From assembly GCA_964442785.1 (NCBI GenBank), contig CAYTZW010000001.1, positions 1 to 64,000 of the forward strand: a stretch of DNA of 64,000 nucleotides, read 5' to 3'. Numbering within the stretch: the first letter of the stretch is position 1; each line of letters begins with the position of its first letter. The position numbers and the translations under genes were made by a program. Below, one piece after another: positions 16,870 through 26,343 of this stretch. Origin of the DNA: SIG223 sp964442785 (GTDB lineage Bacteria > Bacillota_I > Bacilli_A > RFN20 > DUOF01). The notes under the pieces were generated by a model. The model had not been told where the DNA came from. It saw nothing but the letters and a program-made list of their open reading frames with translations, and made no database searches.

Positions 16870-18373
16870 ATTGTCTTGGTTTCATAGTAGGGAAAAGAAT
16901 TACTTCTCTAATTGTAGAAACTTCTGCTACTAGCATAACAAGTCTATCAATACCAATTCCAACTCCCCCTGCTGGAGGCATTCCATATTCCAAAGCTTCT
17001 ATAAAATCTTTATCCATATCATTAGCTTCATCATTTCCAAGTTCTCTTTCTTTTAATTGATTTTCAAATCTTTCAACTTGGTCTAAAGGATCATTAAGTT
17101 CGGTATAAGCATTGCAATATTCACTACCACATATAAATAATTCAAACCTTTGAGTAAATCTTTCATCATTAGGGTCTTTTCTTGTTAAAGGAGAAATCTC
17201 AATAGGGTGTCCAAAGACAAAAGTTGGTTCAATAATAGTTTCTTCAACATATTTTTCAAAGAAAGCATTTACAATATGTCCATATTGGAAATGTGGTTCA
17301 ATTTCAATATCGTGTTCTTTTGCTAATTTTTTAGCTTCTTCTAAACTCATTTTATCAAAGAAATTAATTCCTGTTTTTTCTCTTATAGCATCAACCATAT
17401 GAATTCTTTTAAATTTAGGTTCAAGGGAAACTTTATGTCCACGGCATTCAACTTCATAACTTCCTTTAGCGGCTAAAACAGCGGCTCCAAATAACCCTTC
17501 CGTTAAATCCATCATTCCTTCTAAATCAGAAAAAGCTTTATAAATTTCTACTGTTGTAAACTCTGGATTATGATTTTTATCCATTCCTTCATTTCTAAAT
17601 AATCTACCAAACTCATAAACAGCGTCCATTCCACCTACTAATAATCTTTTCAAAGGTAATTCAGTTGCTATTCTTAAATACATATCAATATCTAAAGTAT
17701 TATGATGTGTAACAAAAGGTCGAGCACTTGCTCCTCCTAAAATAGTTCCTAAAACTGGAGTTTCCACTTCAGTATATCCTAAATTATCCAAGTAATGTTG
17801 CATTGCTCTAATAACTTTTGGTCTTAAAAAAGCTATTCTACGAGAATCTTCATTAACCATTAAGTCAACATATCTTCTTCTACTTCTTTCTTCAATATCA
17901 GCAAGTCCGTGGAATTTTTCAGGTAAAGGTCTTAAGGACTTAACTAAATGAGTATATTTACTAACTTTAATAGTAAGTTCGTTAGTTCTTGTTTTCATAA
18001 GTCTTCCTTCAATTCCTACGATATCACCAATATCAGCTAATTTATATACTTGCCATTCTTTTTCTTCTAAAGCATCTTTTCTTAAATATGCTTGAATACT
18101 TCCTTTTTTATCTTGAATAAGAATAAAAGCCACTTTTCCCATATCTCTAATAGCCATTATTCTTCCTGCAATACTAGTTAAAACTTCACATTCTTCTAAA
18201 TCTTCGTGTGTTTTATCAGCGTACTTTTCTTTCAAATCCAAAGAAAAATCTTTAACCTCATATCTTTGTCCAAAAGGATTAACTCCTAACTCTTCTAATT
18301 TTAATAACTTTTCTCTCCTAATAGCCTCTTGCTCAGGCATATCTTCATTAATTCTTAAATCTTCATATTTCAT
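16868..18373 (-). CDS. lysS: Lysine--tRNA ligase (class II)
   Basis: The product has 501 residues from ATG 18373, which has AGGTGAG at good spacing; the upstream ATG 18391 would place that site inside the gene. An N-terminal OB anticodon-binding domain (about 55-145) precedes the class II core, with motif 2 FRNEGMDKNHNPEFTTVE and motif 3 GVGIGIDRLVML near the C-terminus. It charges tRNA-Lys. It follows dusB after about 55 bases, as in B. subtilis (dusB-lysS). No T-box is seen. Confidence 0.97.
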   Translation of the reverse strand: MKYEDLRINEDMPEQEAIRREKLLKLEELGVNPFGQRYEVKDFSLDLKEKYADKTHEDLEECEVLTSIAGRIMAIRDMGKVAFILIQDKKGSIQAYLRKDALEEKEWQVYKLADIGDIVGIEGRLMKTRTNELTIKVSKYTHLVKSLRPLPEKFHGLADIEERSRRRYVDLMVNEDSRRIAFLRPKVIRAMQHYLDNLGYTEVETPVLGTILGGASARPFVTHHNTLDIDMYLRIATELPLKRLLVGGMDAVYEFGRLFRNEGMDKNHNPEFTTVEIYKAFSDLEGMMDLTEGLFGAAVLAAKGSYEVECRGHKVSLEPKFKRIHMVDAIREKTGINFFDKMSLEEAKKLAKEHDIEIEPHFQYGHIVNAFFEKYVEETIIEPTFVFGHPIEISPLTRKDPNDERFTQRFELFICGSEYCNAYTELNDPLDQVERFENQLKERELGNDEANDMDKDFIEALEYGMPPAGGVGIGIDRLVMLVAEVSTIREVILFPTMKPRQ

Positions 18374-18427
18374 TTTCTCACCTATTTTCATTACATTTAA
18401 AAATTATACTTGATAGTAACTTTTTTT

Positions 18428-19396
18428 TCAATTTATATTATTTTCAATTTCATTTAAAATAGCCACTAAATCTTGATATTTCTCAATATTACAAAGTCTT
18501 ACTTTATATGGATTAGCCGCTTTTATTCCTTTGATATAAAAACAAGATAAACTTCTCATTTCTTTCATTGCGATAATTTCTCCTAATTCTTCAATTAAAT
18601 ACGAAGCGTGTCTTAAACAAACTTCTTTTTTTTCTTGAAAACTAACATCTTTAAAATCTTCACCTTTAAGATAAGAAAGACAAGAAGCAAAAAGCCAAGG
18701 ATTACCTAATGCTCCACGACAAATCATTACTGCATCACAGCCAGTTTCTTCTAACATCTTTTTAGCATCTTCTTTTGTTTTTATATCTCCATTTCCAATC
18801 ACGGGAATAGAAACATTTTCTTTTACAAGTTTAATATAAGACCAATCAGATTTTCCTTGATACAGTTGACTTTTTGTCCTAGCGTGTATTGCTATTGCAC
18901 TTGCTCCTGCTTTTTCCACTAATTTAGCAACTTCTAAAACATTAATGTGATTACAATCCCAACCTAAACGAATTTTAACCGTAACTGGAATAGAAACATT
19001 TGCGACAATTTCTTTTACTAATTCATATATTTTTTGAGGGTTTTTAAGCCAATATGAACCTGCTTTTCCTTTTATCACTTTAGGAGCAGGGCAGCCTAAG
19101 TTTATGTCTAAAATGTCTGCTTTTGACCTTTTTTCAATAATCTTAGCTGCTTCAACCATAGAATTTATTTCTCCTCCGAAAAGTTGAATAGCAAGAGGGT
19201 GTTCCTTATCTTTACTTTCTATCATTTTAAAAGTACGAGAACTATTATAAATCAAAGCCTTATCACTTATCATTTCACTATAAACCAAACCTACTCCAAA
19301 TTCCTTAGCAATTTGTCGATAAGAACTATTGGTATAACCCGCCATTGGACCCGCTACAATTCTATTTACAATTTCTACATTTCCTATTTTAAACAA
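18428..19396 (-). CDS. dusB: tRNA-dihydrouridine synthase
   Basis: This 322-residue FMN-dependent TIM barrel reduces uridines in tRNA. AGPMAGYTNSSYR is at the N-terminus. LGCPAPKV carries the catalytic Cys. PVTVKIRLGW and the FMN phosphate segment GNGDI and C-GALGNPWLF follow. The likely start is TTG 19396, placed six bases after AAGGTG; GTG 19405 lies within that ribosome site. It sits upstream of lysS as in Bacillus. Confidence 0.93.
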   Translation of the reverse strand: MFKIGNVEIVNRIVAGPMAGYTNSSYRQIAKEFGVGLVYSEMISDKALIYNSSRTFKMIESKDKEHPLAIQLFGGEINSMVEAAKIIEKRSKADILDINLGCPAPKVIKGKAGSYWLKNPQKIYELVKEIVANVSIPVTVKIRLGWDCNHINVLEVAKLVEKAGASAIAIHARTKSQLYQGKSDWSYIKLVKENVSIPVIGNGDIKTKEDAKKMLEETGCDAVMICRGALGNPWLFASCLSYLKGEDFKDVSFQEKKEVCLRHASYLIEELGEIIAMKEMRSLSCFYIKGIKAANPYKVRLCNIEKYQDLVAILNEIENNIN

Positions 19397-19457
19397 AATA
19401 ATCACCTTAATTATTATAAGAAAAACTCATTAATAAAAAAAGAAATAAATTCCAGAA

Positions 19458-19486
19458 AATAAAAAGATGTAGAAATTTCTACACCT
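19458..19486 (-). terminator. Terminator of the 19.5-kb lipoprotein gene
   Basis: TGTAGAAA (19468-19475) pairs with TTTCTACA (19476-19483), extended by wobble pairs. A T-rich tail follows on the minus strand. Confidence 0.8.
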
Positions 19487-20049
19487 TATTTAACCTCATT
19501 ATATTTTTCAACAGCAGCTTTTAAAATGTTAATATAAGCATCAGCAGTACCCGTTGCCCCAGTTTCTAAATCAGCAGGTTTATAAATACTTTTTCCACCT
19601 GTTCCACATTCATTTCCATTATCACGATTACAAACAGCTTTGATATCTTCTTTTTTAGTATATTTAAGTTTATTAATTTCTTTAATACTTAAACCGTCTG
19701 TTCCAATATTAACATATTTGTTATAAAAAGTTTGAGCATCAGGAACACGTAAAGAACCATTTAACAAAGCTTTTCCATATTCTTCACTTTCTCCATTTTG
19801 ATAAATAGAAACTCTAGTAATAACATCTTTTTCAGAATTAATATAAACATACGCTCCTAAAACAAGAACACCGTCATTTACACCATTTGATTTAACATCA
19901 CATTTATAAGTTGTATTATCACTTTGTAATTCACAACTTACTTTACTAACACTACTTTCACTTAAAGTAACTTTACTTTCTTCTTTTCCACACGCTACCA
20001 AAGTCAACAATGTAGAACTTATCAATAATACTTTTCCTAACTTTTTCAT
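19486..20049 (-). CDS. Putative secreted lipoprotein, unknown function
   Basis: This 187-residue protein has a type II signal peptide: KK at the N-terminus, a hydrophobic core and lipobox LVAC with Cys20. It should be lipid-anchored outside the membrane. The mature part is hydrophilic and has two Cys pairs (about SCELQSDNTTYKCDV and CNRDNGNECG), suggesting disulphides. No known domain is recognised. It has its own terminator and sits between hslO and dusB. Confidence 0.8.
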   Translation of the reverse strand: MKKLGKVLLISSTLLTLVACGKEESKVTLSESSVSKVSCELQSDNTTYKCDVKSNGVNDGVLVLGAYVYINSEKDVITRVSIYQNGESEEYGKALLNGSLRVPDAQTFYNKYVNIGTDGLSIKEINKLKYTKKEDIKAVCNRDNGNECGTGGKSIYKPADLETGATGTADAYINILKAAVEKYNEVK

Positions 20050-20102
20050 ATTTATCTCCTTTTAAGTATTATAACACCTATCAACTTTTTTAAAACCAAA
20101 AA

Positions 20103-20945
20103 TTAAGATAATAACTTTTTCAAATCTTCTTCATCAAAAACATATTCTTTACGACAAAAATTGCATTTAATATGACAACCTTTATCAACATTAATCATAT
20201 CTTCGATTTCTTCATTTCCAATTAATTTAATTCCTGCAGCAAATTTTTCTTTACTACAATTACATTTATATTTTAAATCTATTGTTTGCATTACATAAAA
20301 ATCTTCAAACATTTCTTTTAAAATATCTTCAATTTTTTTAGTTTTTAACAATTCATTCAAATTAGAAAAAGCCTTTACCCTTTCTTCTACTTTATCAATT
20401 ACATCTTCTCCTGCATTTGGTAATATTTGAATAATATAGCCACCTGCTTTTTTTATATTTCCGAAGTCATTTAAAATTACACTTAATCCAACAACTGAAG
20501 GAATTTGCTCACTTGTATAGAAATAATAACTTAAATCATCTCCAATTTCTCCAGTTTGTAAAAGAACTTCGCCACCAAAACTTTCTTTCATTCCAACATT
20601 TTTGATAACTTTTAAAAAACCTAAATCTCCAACAACTTCTTTAACTAAACCATTTTCACTTTCAGCGTGCGGATTAGACATAAAACATTTTACTTCACCT
20701 TTTCCATTAGCATCAGCCATAATAGTACCTGCAGTACCATTACCATTTACTTGAATAGTTAATTGTTCTTCTCCTTTAAGCATCGTTCCCATAATGGCAG
20801 CACCTGTTAAAACCCTACCTAACGCTACACTAGCAACAGGATAACAATCGTGAATTTTACTTGCTTCTTGACAACTCAAAGTACTATCAGTTGCTAAAAT
20901 TCTAATTTTATTATTAAGAGCTAAACCTCTAATTAAATAATCCAT
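20103..20945 (-). CDS. hslO: Redox-regulated chaperone Hsp33
   Basis: This 280-residue protein has the Hsp33 N-terminal domain (DYLIRGLALNNKIRI, with SVALGRVLTGAAIMG) and the C-terminal zinc site CNC...CNFC, whose cysteines form disulphides on oxidation and switch on holdase activity. It acts in the cytoplasm. It lies directly downstream of ftsH, as in B. subtilis (ftsH-coaX-hslO), but coaX is missing here. Confidence 0.96.
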   Translation of the reverse strand: MDYLIRGLALNNKIRILATDSTLSCQEASKIHDCYPVASVALGRVLTGAAIMGTMLKGEEQLTIQVNGNGTAGTIMADANGKGEVKCFMSNPHAESENGLVKEVVGDLGFLKVIKNVGMKESFGGEVLLQTGEIGDDLSYYFYTSEQIPSVVGLSVILNDFGNIKKAGGYIIQILPNAGEDVIDKVEERVKAFSNLNELLKTKKIEDILKEMFEDFYVMQTIDLKYKCNCSKEKFAAGIKLIGNEEIEDMINVDKGCHIKCNFCRKEYVFDEEDLKKLLS

Positions 20946-20997
20946 AAGTAACCCTCCAATTCAACTTTAATATTGTAACATTAATTATATTGTTGGA

Positions 20998-21029
20998 AAA
21001 GAAAAAGATTGGCTAATTAAGCCAACCTT
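20998..21029 (-). terminator. Terminator of ftsH
   Basis: TTGGCTTAATTAGCCAA-type dyad (about 21009-21025) followed by CTTTTTCTTTT on the minus strand. It separates ftsH from hslO. Confidence 0.85.
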
Positions 21030-21045
21030 GAGAATACTAAGAAAC

Positions 21046-22983
21046 TTATTTTTCTTCGTTTGTTTCTTTATTTTCTTCTTTTTTAGCTTTTCTTGTTTTA
21101 TTAACTTTAGGCATTTTTCCTTCTTCAACAATAGCTTTTATTTCTTCTCTTGTCAAAGTTTCTTTTTCAAGCAAAGCTTCTGCAATAAGAATTAATGTAT
21201 CCTTATTTTCCTCGATTGTTTTTCTAGCTTTTTCATAACAAGTATCAATAATATCTCTTACTTCTTTATCAATTTCATAAGCAACTTGTCCTGAGAAATT
21301 TTTAGAAGTGTTCGCATAATCTCTACCTAAGAAAACACTACCATTGTTTGTTTCATATTGAACAGGTCCTAATTTAGACATTCCAAGTTCTGTTACCATA
21401 ATTCTAGCAATTCTAGTAGCGGCTTGAATATCTGATTGAGCTCCTGTAGTAACATCTTTAAAGAATATTTCTTCAGAAACTCTACCTGCTAGATAACTAG
21501 TTATTTGAGCTAATAATTGGCTCTTAGTTTGTAAAGTTTGGTCATCTTCTGGAGTCATAAGAACATAACCACCAGCATCTCCACGAGGAATAATAGTAAC
21601 TTTTTGAACGACATTGGCATCTTTAATCTTCATTCCAATTAAAGCGTGTCCTGATTCGTGATAAGCCACTAATTTCTTTTCTTTTTCCGTAACAATTCTA
21701 CTCTTTTTAGCAGGTCCACTCATTACTCTATCAATAGCTTCATCTAAATCTTCCATATCAATTTCACTTTTATTTGACCTAACTGCTAAAATAGCAGCTT
21801 CATTTAAAACATTTTCAAGTTCTGCTCCACTAAATCCTGGAGTTCTTCTAGCAAGATTTTCTAAGTTTACATCACTTGCTAACTTTTTATTTCTAGCGTG
21901 TACTTTTAAGATTGCTTCCCTTCCTTTTCTATCTGGTAAAGGAATTGTAATTTGTCTATCAAACCTTCCAGCTCTTAAAAGTGCAGGGTCTAAAACATCA
22001 GGTCTATTAGTAGCCGCAATAACTAAAATTCCACTATTTTCTTCAAATCCGTCCATTTCAACAAGAAGTTGATTTAATGTTTGTTCTCTTTCATCGTGTC
22101 CACCACCAAATCCAGCACCTCTTTGACGACCAACAGCATCTATTTCATCAATAAAAATAATACAAGGTGCTGTTGCTTTAGCTCTAGCAAACATATCTCT
22201 TACTCTACTTGCTCCAACTCCAACGAACATTTCAACAAAATCAGAACCTGAAATAGAATAGAAAGGAACACCAGCTTCTCCTGCTATAGCCTTAGCAAGC
22301 AATGTTTTTCCTGTTCCTGGAGGTCCTTTTAAAATAGCACCCTTTGGAATTCTTGCACCCATAGCACCAAATTTCTTTGGTCTTTTCAAATATTCTACAA
22401 GTTCTTCCATTTCTTCTTTTTCTTCATCACAGCCAGCAACATCACTAAATCTAACTTTAGGAGCCTCTTCAAGTCTTGCTTTACTCTTTCCAAAATCAAA
22501 AGATGACTTATTAGAATTATCTCTACCAACACTAGAACTAACCTTAGACAACATAAATATTCCTGCTAAAATAAGTAAAAGTGTAGGTGCTACAAATATT
22601 AAAATATTCAACCAAACATCATTCTTGTTGGGGTCAATTACTTCTTCTGATAATCCAGAAATAGCATCAATCGCAGCATTAAGTCTTTCTTCACGTTCTT
22701 CACTAACACTATAAGAAACAGAATAAGAATATTCTTTTCCATTAATGATAACTTTTCCATAAATCTTTTCACTAACACCTTCAACAATAGGTTTTCTCTT
22801 TAAAGACTTAAATTCAATAGTATCATCAGCAGGATCACTTTCTAATGCTTGAATTAATTCATTAATTGTATAATCCTTTTTATTGTCGCTTTTACCATTA
22901 GAATATAGTAAGCCAACTACAAATAAAATAATTAAAATCCACGGTAATAAAAAACCAAAAGTATTTCTTTTTTTCTCTTGCAC
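21046..22983 (-). CDS. ftsH: ATP-dependent zinc metalloprotease FtsH
   Basis: This 645-residue membrane protease has two membrane segments (about 9-26 and 124-146) flanking an extracytoplasmic domain, then an AAA+ domain with Walker A GPPGTGKT and Walker B IIFIDEIDAVG. The second region of homology ends in RAGRFDR. The zinc site is HESGH with a later conserved Asp. It degrades unneeded membrane and regulatory proteins. The C-terminal tail is Lys/Glu rich. It starts 2 bases after the tilS stop; in B. subtilis hpt lies between, and it is absent here. Confidence 0.98.
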   Translation of the reverse strand: MQEKKRNTFGFLLPWILIILFVVGLLYSNGKSDNKKDYTINELIQALESDPADDTIEFKSLKRKPIVEGVSEKIYGKVIINGKEYSYSVSYSVSEEREERLNAAIDAISGLSEEVIDPNKNDVWLNILIFVAPTLLLILAGIFMLSKVSSSVGRDNSNKSSFDFGKSKARLEEAPKVRFSDVAGCDEEKEEMEELVEYLKRPKKFGAMGARIPKGAILKGPPGTGKTLLAKAIAGEAGVPFYSISGSDFVEMFVGVGASRVRDMFARAKATAPCIIFIDEIDAVGRQRGAGFGGGHDEREQTLNQLLVEMDGFEENSGILVIAATNRPDVLDPALLRAGRFDRQITIPLPDRKGREAILKVHARNKKLASDVNLENLARRTPGFSGAELENVLNEAAILAVRSNKSEIDMEDLDEAIDRVMSGPAKKSRIVTEKEKKLVAYHESGHALIGMKIKDANVVQKVTIIPRGDAGGYVLMTPEDDQTLQTKSQLLAQITSYLAGRVSEEIFFKDVTTGAQSDIQAATRIARIMVTELGMSKLGPVQYETNNGSVFLGRDYANTSKNFSGQVAYEIDKEVRDIIDTCYEKARKTIEENKDTLILIAEALLEKETLTREEIKAIVEEGKMPKVNKTRKAKKEENKETNEEK

Positions 22984-22985
22984 AC

Positions 22986-24245
22986 TTATCCCTCCTTATT
23001 TACTTTTTCATAGATATAAATTTCACAATCAAAATTTTCTCTACTCTTTGAATAATTATAATGCTTTGTCAATCCGCATACAAGTAAAATTAATCCTTGA
23101 GCATTAATTACAACAGGCCATTTTTTTCTTTTAGACACTCCTATTTTATTATCTATAAAAACACGACTTATTTTTTTCTTTCCATTTTCTAGTTCAATAT
23201 AATCATCTTCAAAATAAGGTCTTATAGTCAAAGGAAAATCTTCTTTTTTCAATTTCAACTGATGTTTTCCATCTCCAACTTTATAGACACTAAAATATTT
23301 ACAATCAAATTCTCTTGGTCTATTTATCGTGTACAAATAATAATCAGGACTATCATTCTCTTGGATAGAGATTTTTTCATATTCCTTAACTAAACTTCTT
23401 TCTTTATCTAAAGGAATAATTAAATTTGACTTATTTCCTTTTACTTGTTTTATTATATCTTTTATTGCCCTGATGCTAAAATTCTTCTTATTAATTAATT
23501 TAAAAAGGACACATTCTATTATATCGTCATTTTCTTTAAACAATTCAAAAGAAATATTATTTTCACAAATATATTTATCATAAGCTTGGTCAACTACAAC
23601 AAACTTTTCTTTTAATTTTTCATTTTCTATTTCAATTTTTTTCTTCAAGTCATACTTTTCTTCATTAGACATTTTATCTAAAATATGATGCCTTATTCTA
23701 TTTCTTAAAAAATCATCAGTTAAATTAGAACAATCTATACTATAATAAATTTTATTTTCCATACAATACTCTAATAAATCATTTTTCAAAACATTTAAAC
23801 AAGGTCTAATAACTCGCATTTCATTAATATAACTTTCTTGTGCGATACCATAACATCTAGTATTTGTTCTTCTTTCTTTTTGAATGTAATAAGTTTCCAA
23901 ATAATCATCTAAATTATGGGCAACATATAAAGCCTTAGCATTGTATTTTATATATAACTCTTTAAAAAAATCATATCGATAATTTCTTGCCCAATCTTGA
24001 AAGTTTCCAACTGCTTTTTCTCTAACAGTTTTAGTTTCAAAAATAAGGTTATTCTTTTGACAATATAGTCTTACATTTTCTTGTTCATTATCACTTTCTT
24101 CTCTTTTTTTATAGTTAACTAAAGCAACAATAATTTGATATTTTTCATTTTTAAAAAAATCCAACATAGCCATAGAATCAGGTCCACCTGAAACCGCTAA
24201 AATAACATACGATTTTTCATTAAAATTAGGACGAAAAACATTCAT
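22986..24245 (-). CDS. tilS: tRNA(Ile)-lysidine synthetase
   Basis: The product has 419 residues from ATG 24245, which is preceded by GGGTGG at 6 bases. The N-type ATP-pyrophosphatase motif SGGPDS is at residues 19-24, HNLDD follows, and a C-terminal domain ends the protein. It makes lysidine at C34 of the AUA-reading tRNA-Ile. The ancestral upstream neighbour was spoIIE, since a ghost copy of the spoIIE 3' end lies only 29 bases before this start. Confidence 0.95.
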   Translation of the reverse strand: MNVFRPNFNEKSYVILAVSGGPDSMAMLDFFKNEKYQIIVALVNYKKREESDNEQENVRLYCQKNNLIFETKTVREKAVGNFQDWARNYRYDFFKELYIKYNAKALYVAHNLDDYLETYYIQKERRTNTRCYGIAQESYINEMRVIRPCLNVLKNDLLEYCMENKIYYSIDCSNLTDDFLRNRIRHHILDKMSNEEKYDLKKKIEIENEKLKEKFVVVDQAYDKYICENNISFELFKENDDIIECVLFKLINKKNFSIRAIKDIIKQVKGNKSNLIIPLDKERSLVKEYEKISIQENDSPDYYLYTINRPREFDCKYFSVYKVGDGKHQLKLKKEDFPLTIRPYFEDDYIELENGKKKISRVFIDNKIGVSKRKKWPVVINAQGLILLVCGLTKHYNYSKSRENFDCEIYIYEKVNKEG

Positions 24246-24274
24246 TAAGACCACCCAAAAGAATTATAACATAA

Positions 24275-24355
24275 TTATTCTTTTTTTTCATTAAACTTCA
24301 CTAAAATTATACTAAAATCATCTTTAATTTTTCTTCTAGCTCTAAGAGAAATTTT
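24275..24355 (-). pseudogene. Ghost 3' end of spoIIE (displaced by insertion)
   Basis: The minus strand translates as KISLRARRKIKDDFSIILVK, then FNEKKE and a stop at 24275. The first 64 bp (24292-24355) match 26615-26678 inside the current spoIIE gene with a single difference. The simplest reading is that this was the true end of spoIIE, next to tilS as in Bacillus, and that a cassette inserted here duplicated the segment. A GTG near an AGGAGG precedes it, but the spacing is too short for a real gene. Confidence 0.8.
24292..24355. repeat. 64-bp att-like direct repeat, copy 1
   Basis: Identical to 26615-26678 except for one base (A versus G in the CT-GCTC segment). The copies bound a 2.3-kb cassette in direct orientation, like attL/attR of an element that integrates in a gene 3' end. 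Confidence 0.85.
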
Positions 24356-24358
24356 CAC

Positions 24359-24490
24359 CCTCCTTTTAATTAGTCAAACGTGTCTGGCTAATTTGTATTT
24401 TAGATATTAATTCCTTTATAAAATTATCATATCTTTACCACATAACTATTAAGACTACTTTTAATAATTTTAGGACATTAAAAAACTAAA
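24359..24490. repeat. Leader repeat, copy 1
   Basis: About 130 bp closely similar to 26344-26455, with roughly 15 extra bases in the middle. Shared landmarks include CTCCTTTTAATT, GTCTGGCTAATT and ATTAAGACTA. Copy 2 is the 5' leader and ribosome site of the YhcG-like gene; this copy runs straight into the spoIIE ghost, as if the gene it once served was deleted. Confidence 0.75.
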
Positions 24491-24512
24491 GCGTCCACAA
24501 TGCTCTAGTTTT
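24483..24512 (-). terminator. Terminator of the 133-residue gene
   Basis: AAACTAAAGC (24483-24492) pairs with GCTCTAGTTT (24502-24511) with one mismatch. On the minus strand a T6 run follows. Confidence 0.75.
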
Positions 24513-24523
24513 ATTACAATAAA

Positions 24524-24925
24524 TCAATCTTTTCCTGTTACTACAATTTCATGTTTTAACAATAAATCTTTAAATTTTTTTTCCTCTATTTCACAATTAT
24601 CTAATAAATCATAAATATCTATGTACCATCCAATATAATGAACCTCATCAAATGACAATTCATCTTGAGGTAACGTTGAGTCTATTAATGCAACTTCATA
24701 TTTACACTCAAATAAATTCTTACCTACAATTTTAGAAAATTTTCTTTTTAATTTTGCATTTTCCATAGGATATCTACACAGGTGGTATTTTTTACCATTA
24801 TAAGTAAAATCCATTCCCCAGCTAACTTCAAATTCATCATTATATTCACATGAATACTCTCTTATAAAATCATTTATATCATCATACACATCTGGTGCTC
24901 CATATGTTCCATCTTTTATTCCCAT
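24524..24925 (-). CDS. Small acidic protein of unknown function, possible immunity protein
   Basis: This 133-residue soluble acidic protein has no signal or membrane segment. It begins with a pattern (IKDGTYGAPDVYDDINDFI) that I recall from uncharacterised short proteins of gut Firmicutes, and has ELSF-EVHYIGWYIDIYDLLDN near the C-terminus. AAGGAGG lies 11 bases before the ATG. The stop of the short frame upstream overlaps this start. A cytosolic acidic protein directly after a decayed C-terminal fragment resembles an immunity gene after a toxin tip, but that is only inference from layout. Confidence 0.65.
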   Translation of the reverse strand: MGIKDGTYGAPDVYDDINDFIREYSCEYNDEFEVSWGMDFTYNGKKYHLCRYPMENAKLKRKFSKIVGKNLFECKYEVALIDSTLPQDELSFDEVHYIGWYIDIYDLLDNCEIEEKKFKDLLLKHEIVVTGKD

Positions 24926-25237
24926 GTTATACTATACCTCCTTGAAATTTTTTTGATTAATTTCCAATCATTATCAGTAGGAATGCCCGAAAGCAGTTTG
25001 TGTTCTTTATCATAATGTACATAAGGTTTCTTTTTCTCATGCATATGACTAAAATCAATAACGCGAACTAAATTATGCTCTTCATCCATTCTTTTTTTCT
25101 AAAATCTAAATCTTTTTTCAACATCACTAAAATATGAGGTTCTATATCTATCAATTCAACTAATATTCTTAATGTTGAATTTTTTGTAAAGATTTTTCCC
25201 TTATAAAAGCACGCAATTATTAACTTTTATGATTACA
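24916..25237 (-). pseudogene. Frameshifted gene remnant, possibly a toxin C-terminus
   Basis: An open 57-codon frame (ATG 25089 to TAA 24916) reads MDEEHNLVRVIDF, then KPYVHYDKEHKLLSGI and TDNDWKLIKKISRRY, which looks like real protein. Just upstream, another frame (about 25100-25237) ends in LKKDLDFRKK. The two join if one base is changed in the T7 run at 25092-25098 (A7 in the gene). No start codon is found upstream. The joined reading looks like the C-terminal tail of a larger protein whose 5' part is lost. The rest of the 25.1-25.33 kb gap holds nothing else I can support. Confidence 0.45.
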
Positions 25238-25328
25238 CAGTAGTTCTTATTTTATCAAATGTCAAATATATTATGAAAAATTTTTAGCTTTACCATTCTT
25301 CTAAATAGTTCATCAATTAAAATATTAT

Positions 25329-26336
25329 TTATTGTTTTTTTATTACCTTTTCAACTTCGTTTATTAATTGTTCTTTATCAGGAATGTAATAAGTATAAGT
25401 TGATGCAAATATATTATTAGATAAACCTCCCAATGCATATTCTAATAATACTTTATCCTTGTCAGCACATAGTATTATTCCTATGGGTTTACCATCATCT
25501 TCGCTATTTACATCTTTTTCGTAATAATTTAAGTACATATTCATTTGACCTAAATTTTCTGCTTTTAGCCCATTCATTTTTAGATCTATTAAAACATAAG
25601 ACTTTAAAAATTTATTATAAAAAACCATATCAACATAGTAATCTATATTATTTAAAGTAATTCTTTGTTGACTACCTACAAACATAAATCCTTTGCCTAG
25701 TTCAAGTAAAAAATCTTCTATATGTCTTATCAATTTGTATTCTAAATCTTTTTCAAATATCGGTTTTTGCTCTTTTATACCTAAAAATTCAAATACGTAT
25801 GGTTGTTTAACTATATCACTTGGTTTTGAAATAATTTGCCCTTTTTTAGATAATTCTAAAATTTTTTCTTTGTTTGCACTATTTCCAGATAATAAAAGCC
25901 TTTCAAACAATGATGTATCTAATTGCCTTTTTAGTTCTCTAACACTCCATTTTTCATTAATGCACTCATTCTCATAAAAGTTTCTTTTATCTTTATCACT
26001 AATTACCATAAGTTCTATATAGTGTGACCAAGTTAATTGTCTATTCAATTTTTCTAATTCAGGATATGCTTTATAAAAAACTCTCATATATTTTAAATTA
26101 GAAGTAGAATAACCTTTACCTAAATGTTTTGTCAATTCATTAGACAATTTTTTTAAAATTTCTCCACCATATTCAAGTCTATTGTTATATTCATTTTCAT
26201 TTAAAACAATAATTTTTCCAATATTCCAATACACATAAACAATAGATTGATTAATTTCTTGGGCTAAATTTGTTTTTACTTTATCTACTAAATTCTTTAT
26301 TTCACTCAACATTTTATTGTTGACTTCATTTTGCAT
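25329..26336 (-). CDS. YhcG/DUF1016-type PD-(D/E)xK nuclease
   Basis: The protein has 335 residues. The N-terminal half (about 1-165) has the DUF1016_N pattern: Y--IGK-I, YGGEILKKLSNELTKHLGKGYS--NLKYMR and LTWSHYIELM. The C-terminal half is the nuclease: FMFVGSQQRITL, then YYVDMVFYNK (Asp), VLIDLKMN (D-x-K) and QMNMYLNYY. Such proteins are common in accessory regions and next to restriction systems. The biochemical role here is not established. It starts after AAAAGGAGG within leader repeat copy 2. It is the main intact gene of the cassette between the 64-bp repeats. Confidence 0.88.
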   Translation of the reverse strand: MQNEVNNKMLSEIKNLVDKVKTNLAQEINQSIVYVYWNIGKIIVLNENEYNNRLEYGGEILKKLSNELTKHLGKGYSTSNLKYMRVFYKAYPELEKLNRQLTWSHYIELMVISDKDKRNFYENECINEKWSVRELKRQLDTSLFERLLLSGNSANKEKILELSKKGQIISKPSDIVKQPYVFEFLGIKEQKPIFEKDLEYKLIRHIEDFLLELGKGFMFVGSQQRITLNNIDYYVDMVFYNKFLKSYVLIDLKMNGLKAENLGQMNMYLNYYEKDVNSEDDGKPIGIILCADKDKVLLEYALGGLSNNIFASTYTYYIPDKEQLINEVEKVIKKQ

Positions 26337-26343
26337 TTTTTTA

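Noticed and set aside
24275..24359. Small gene starting at GTG 24359 and ending at 24275
   Set aside because: The AGGAGG touches the GTG, and the whole product is a copy of the spoIIE tail, so it is better read as a displaced gene end.
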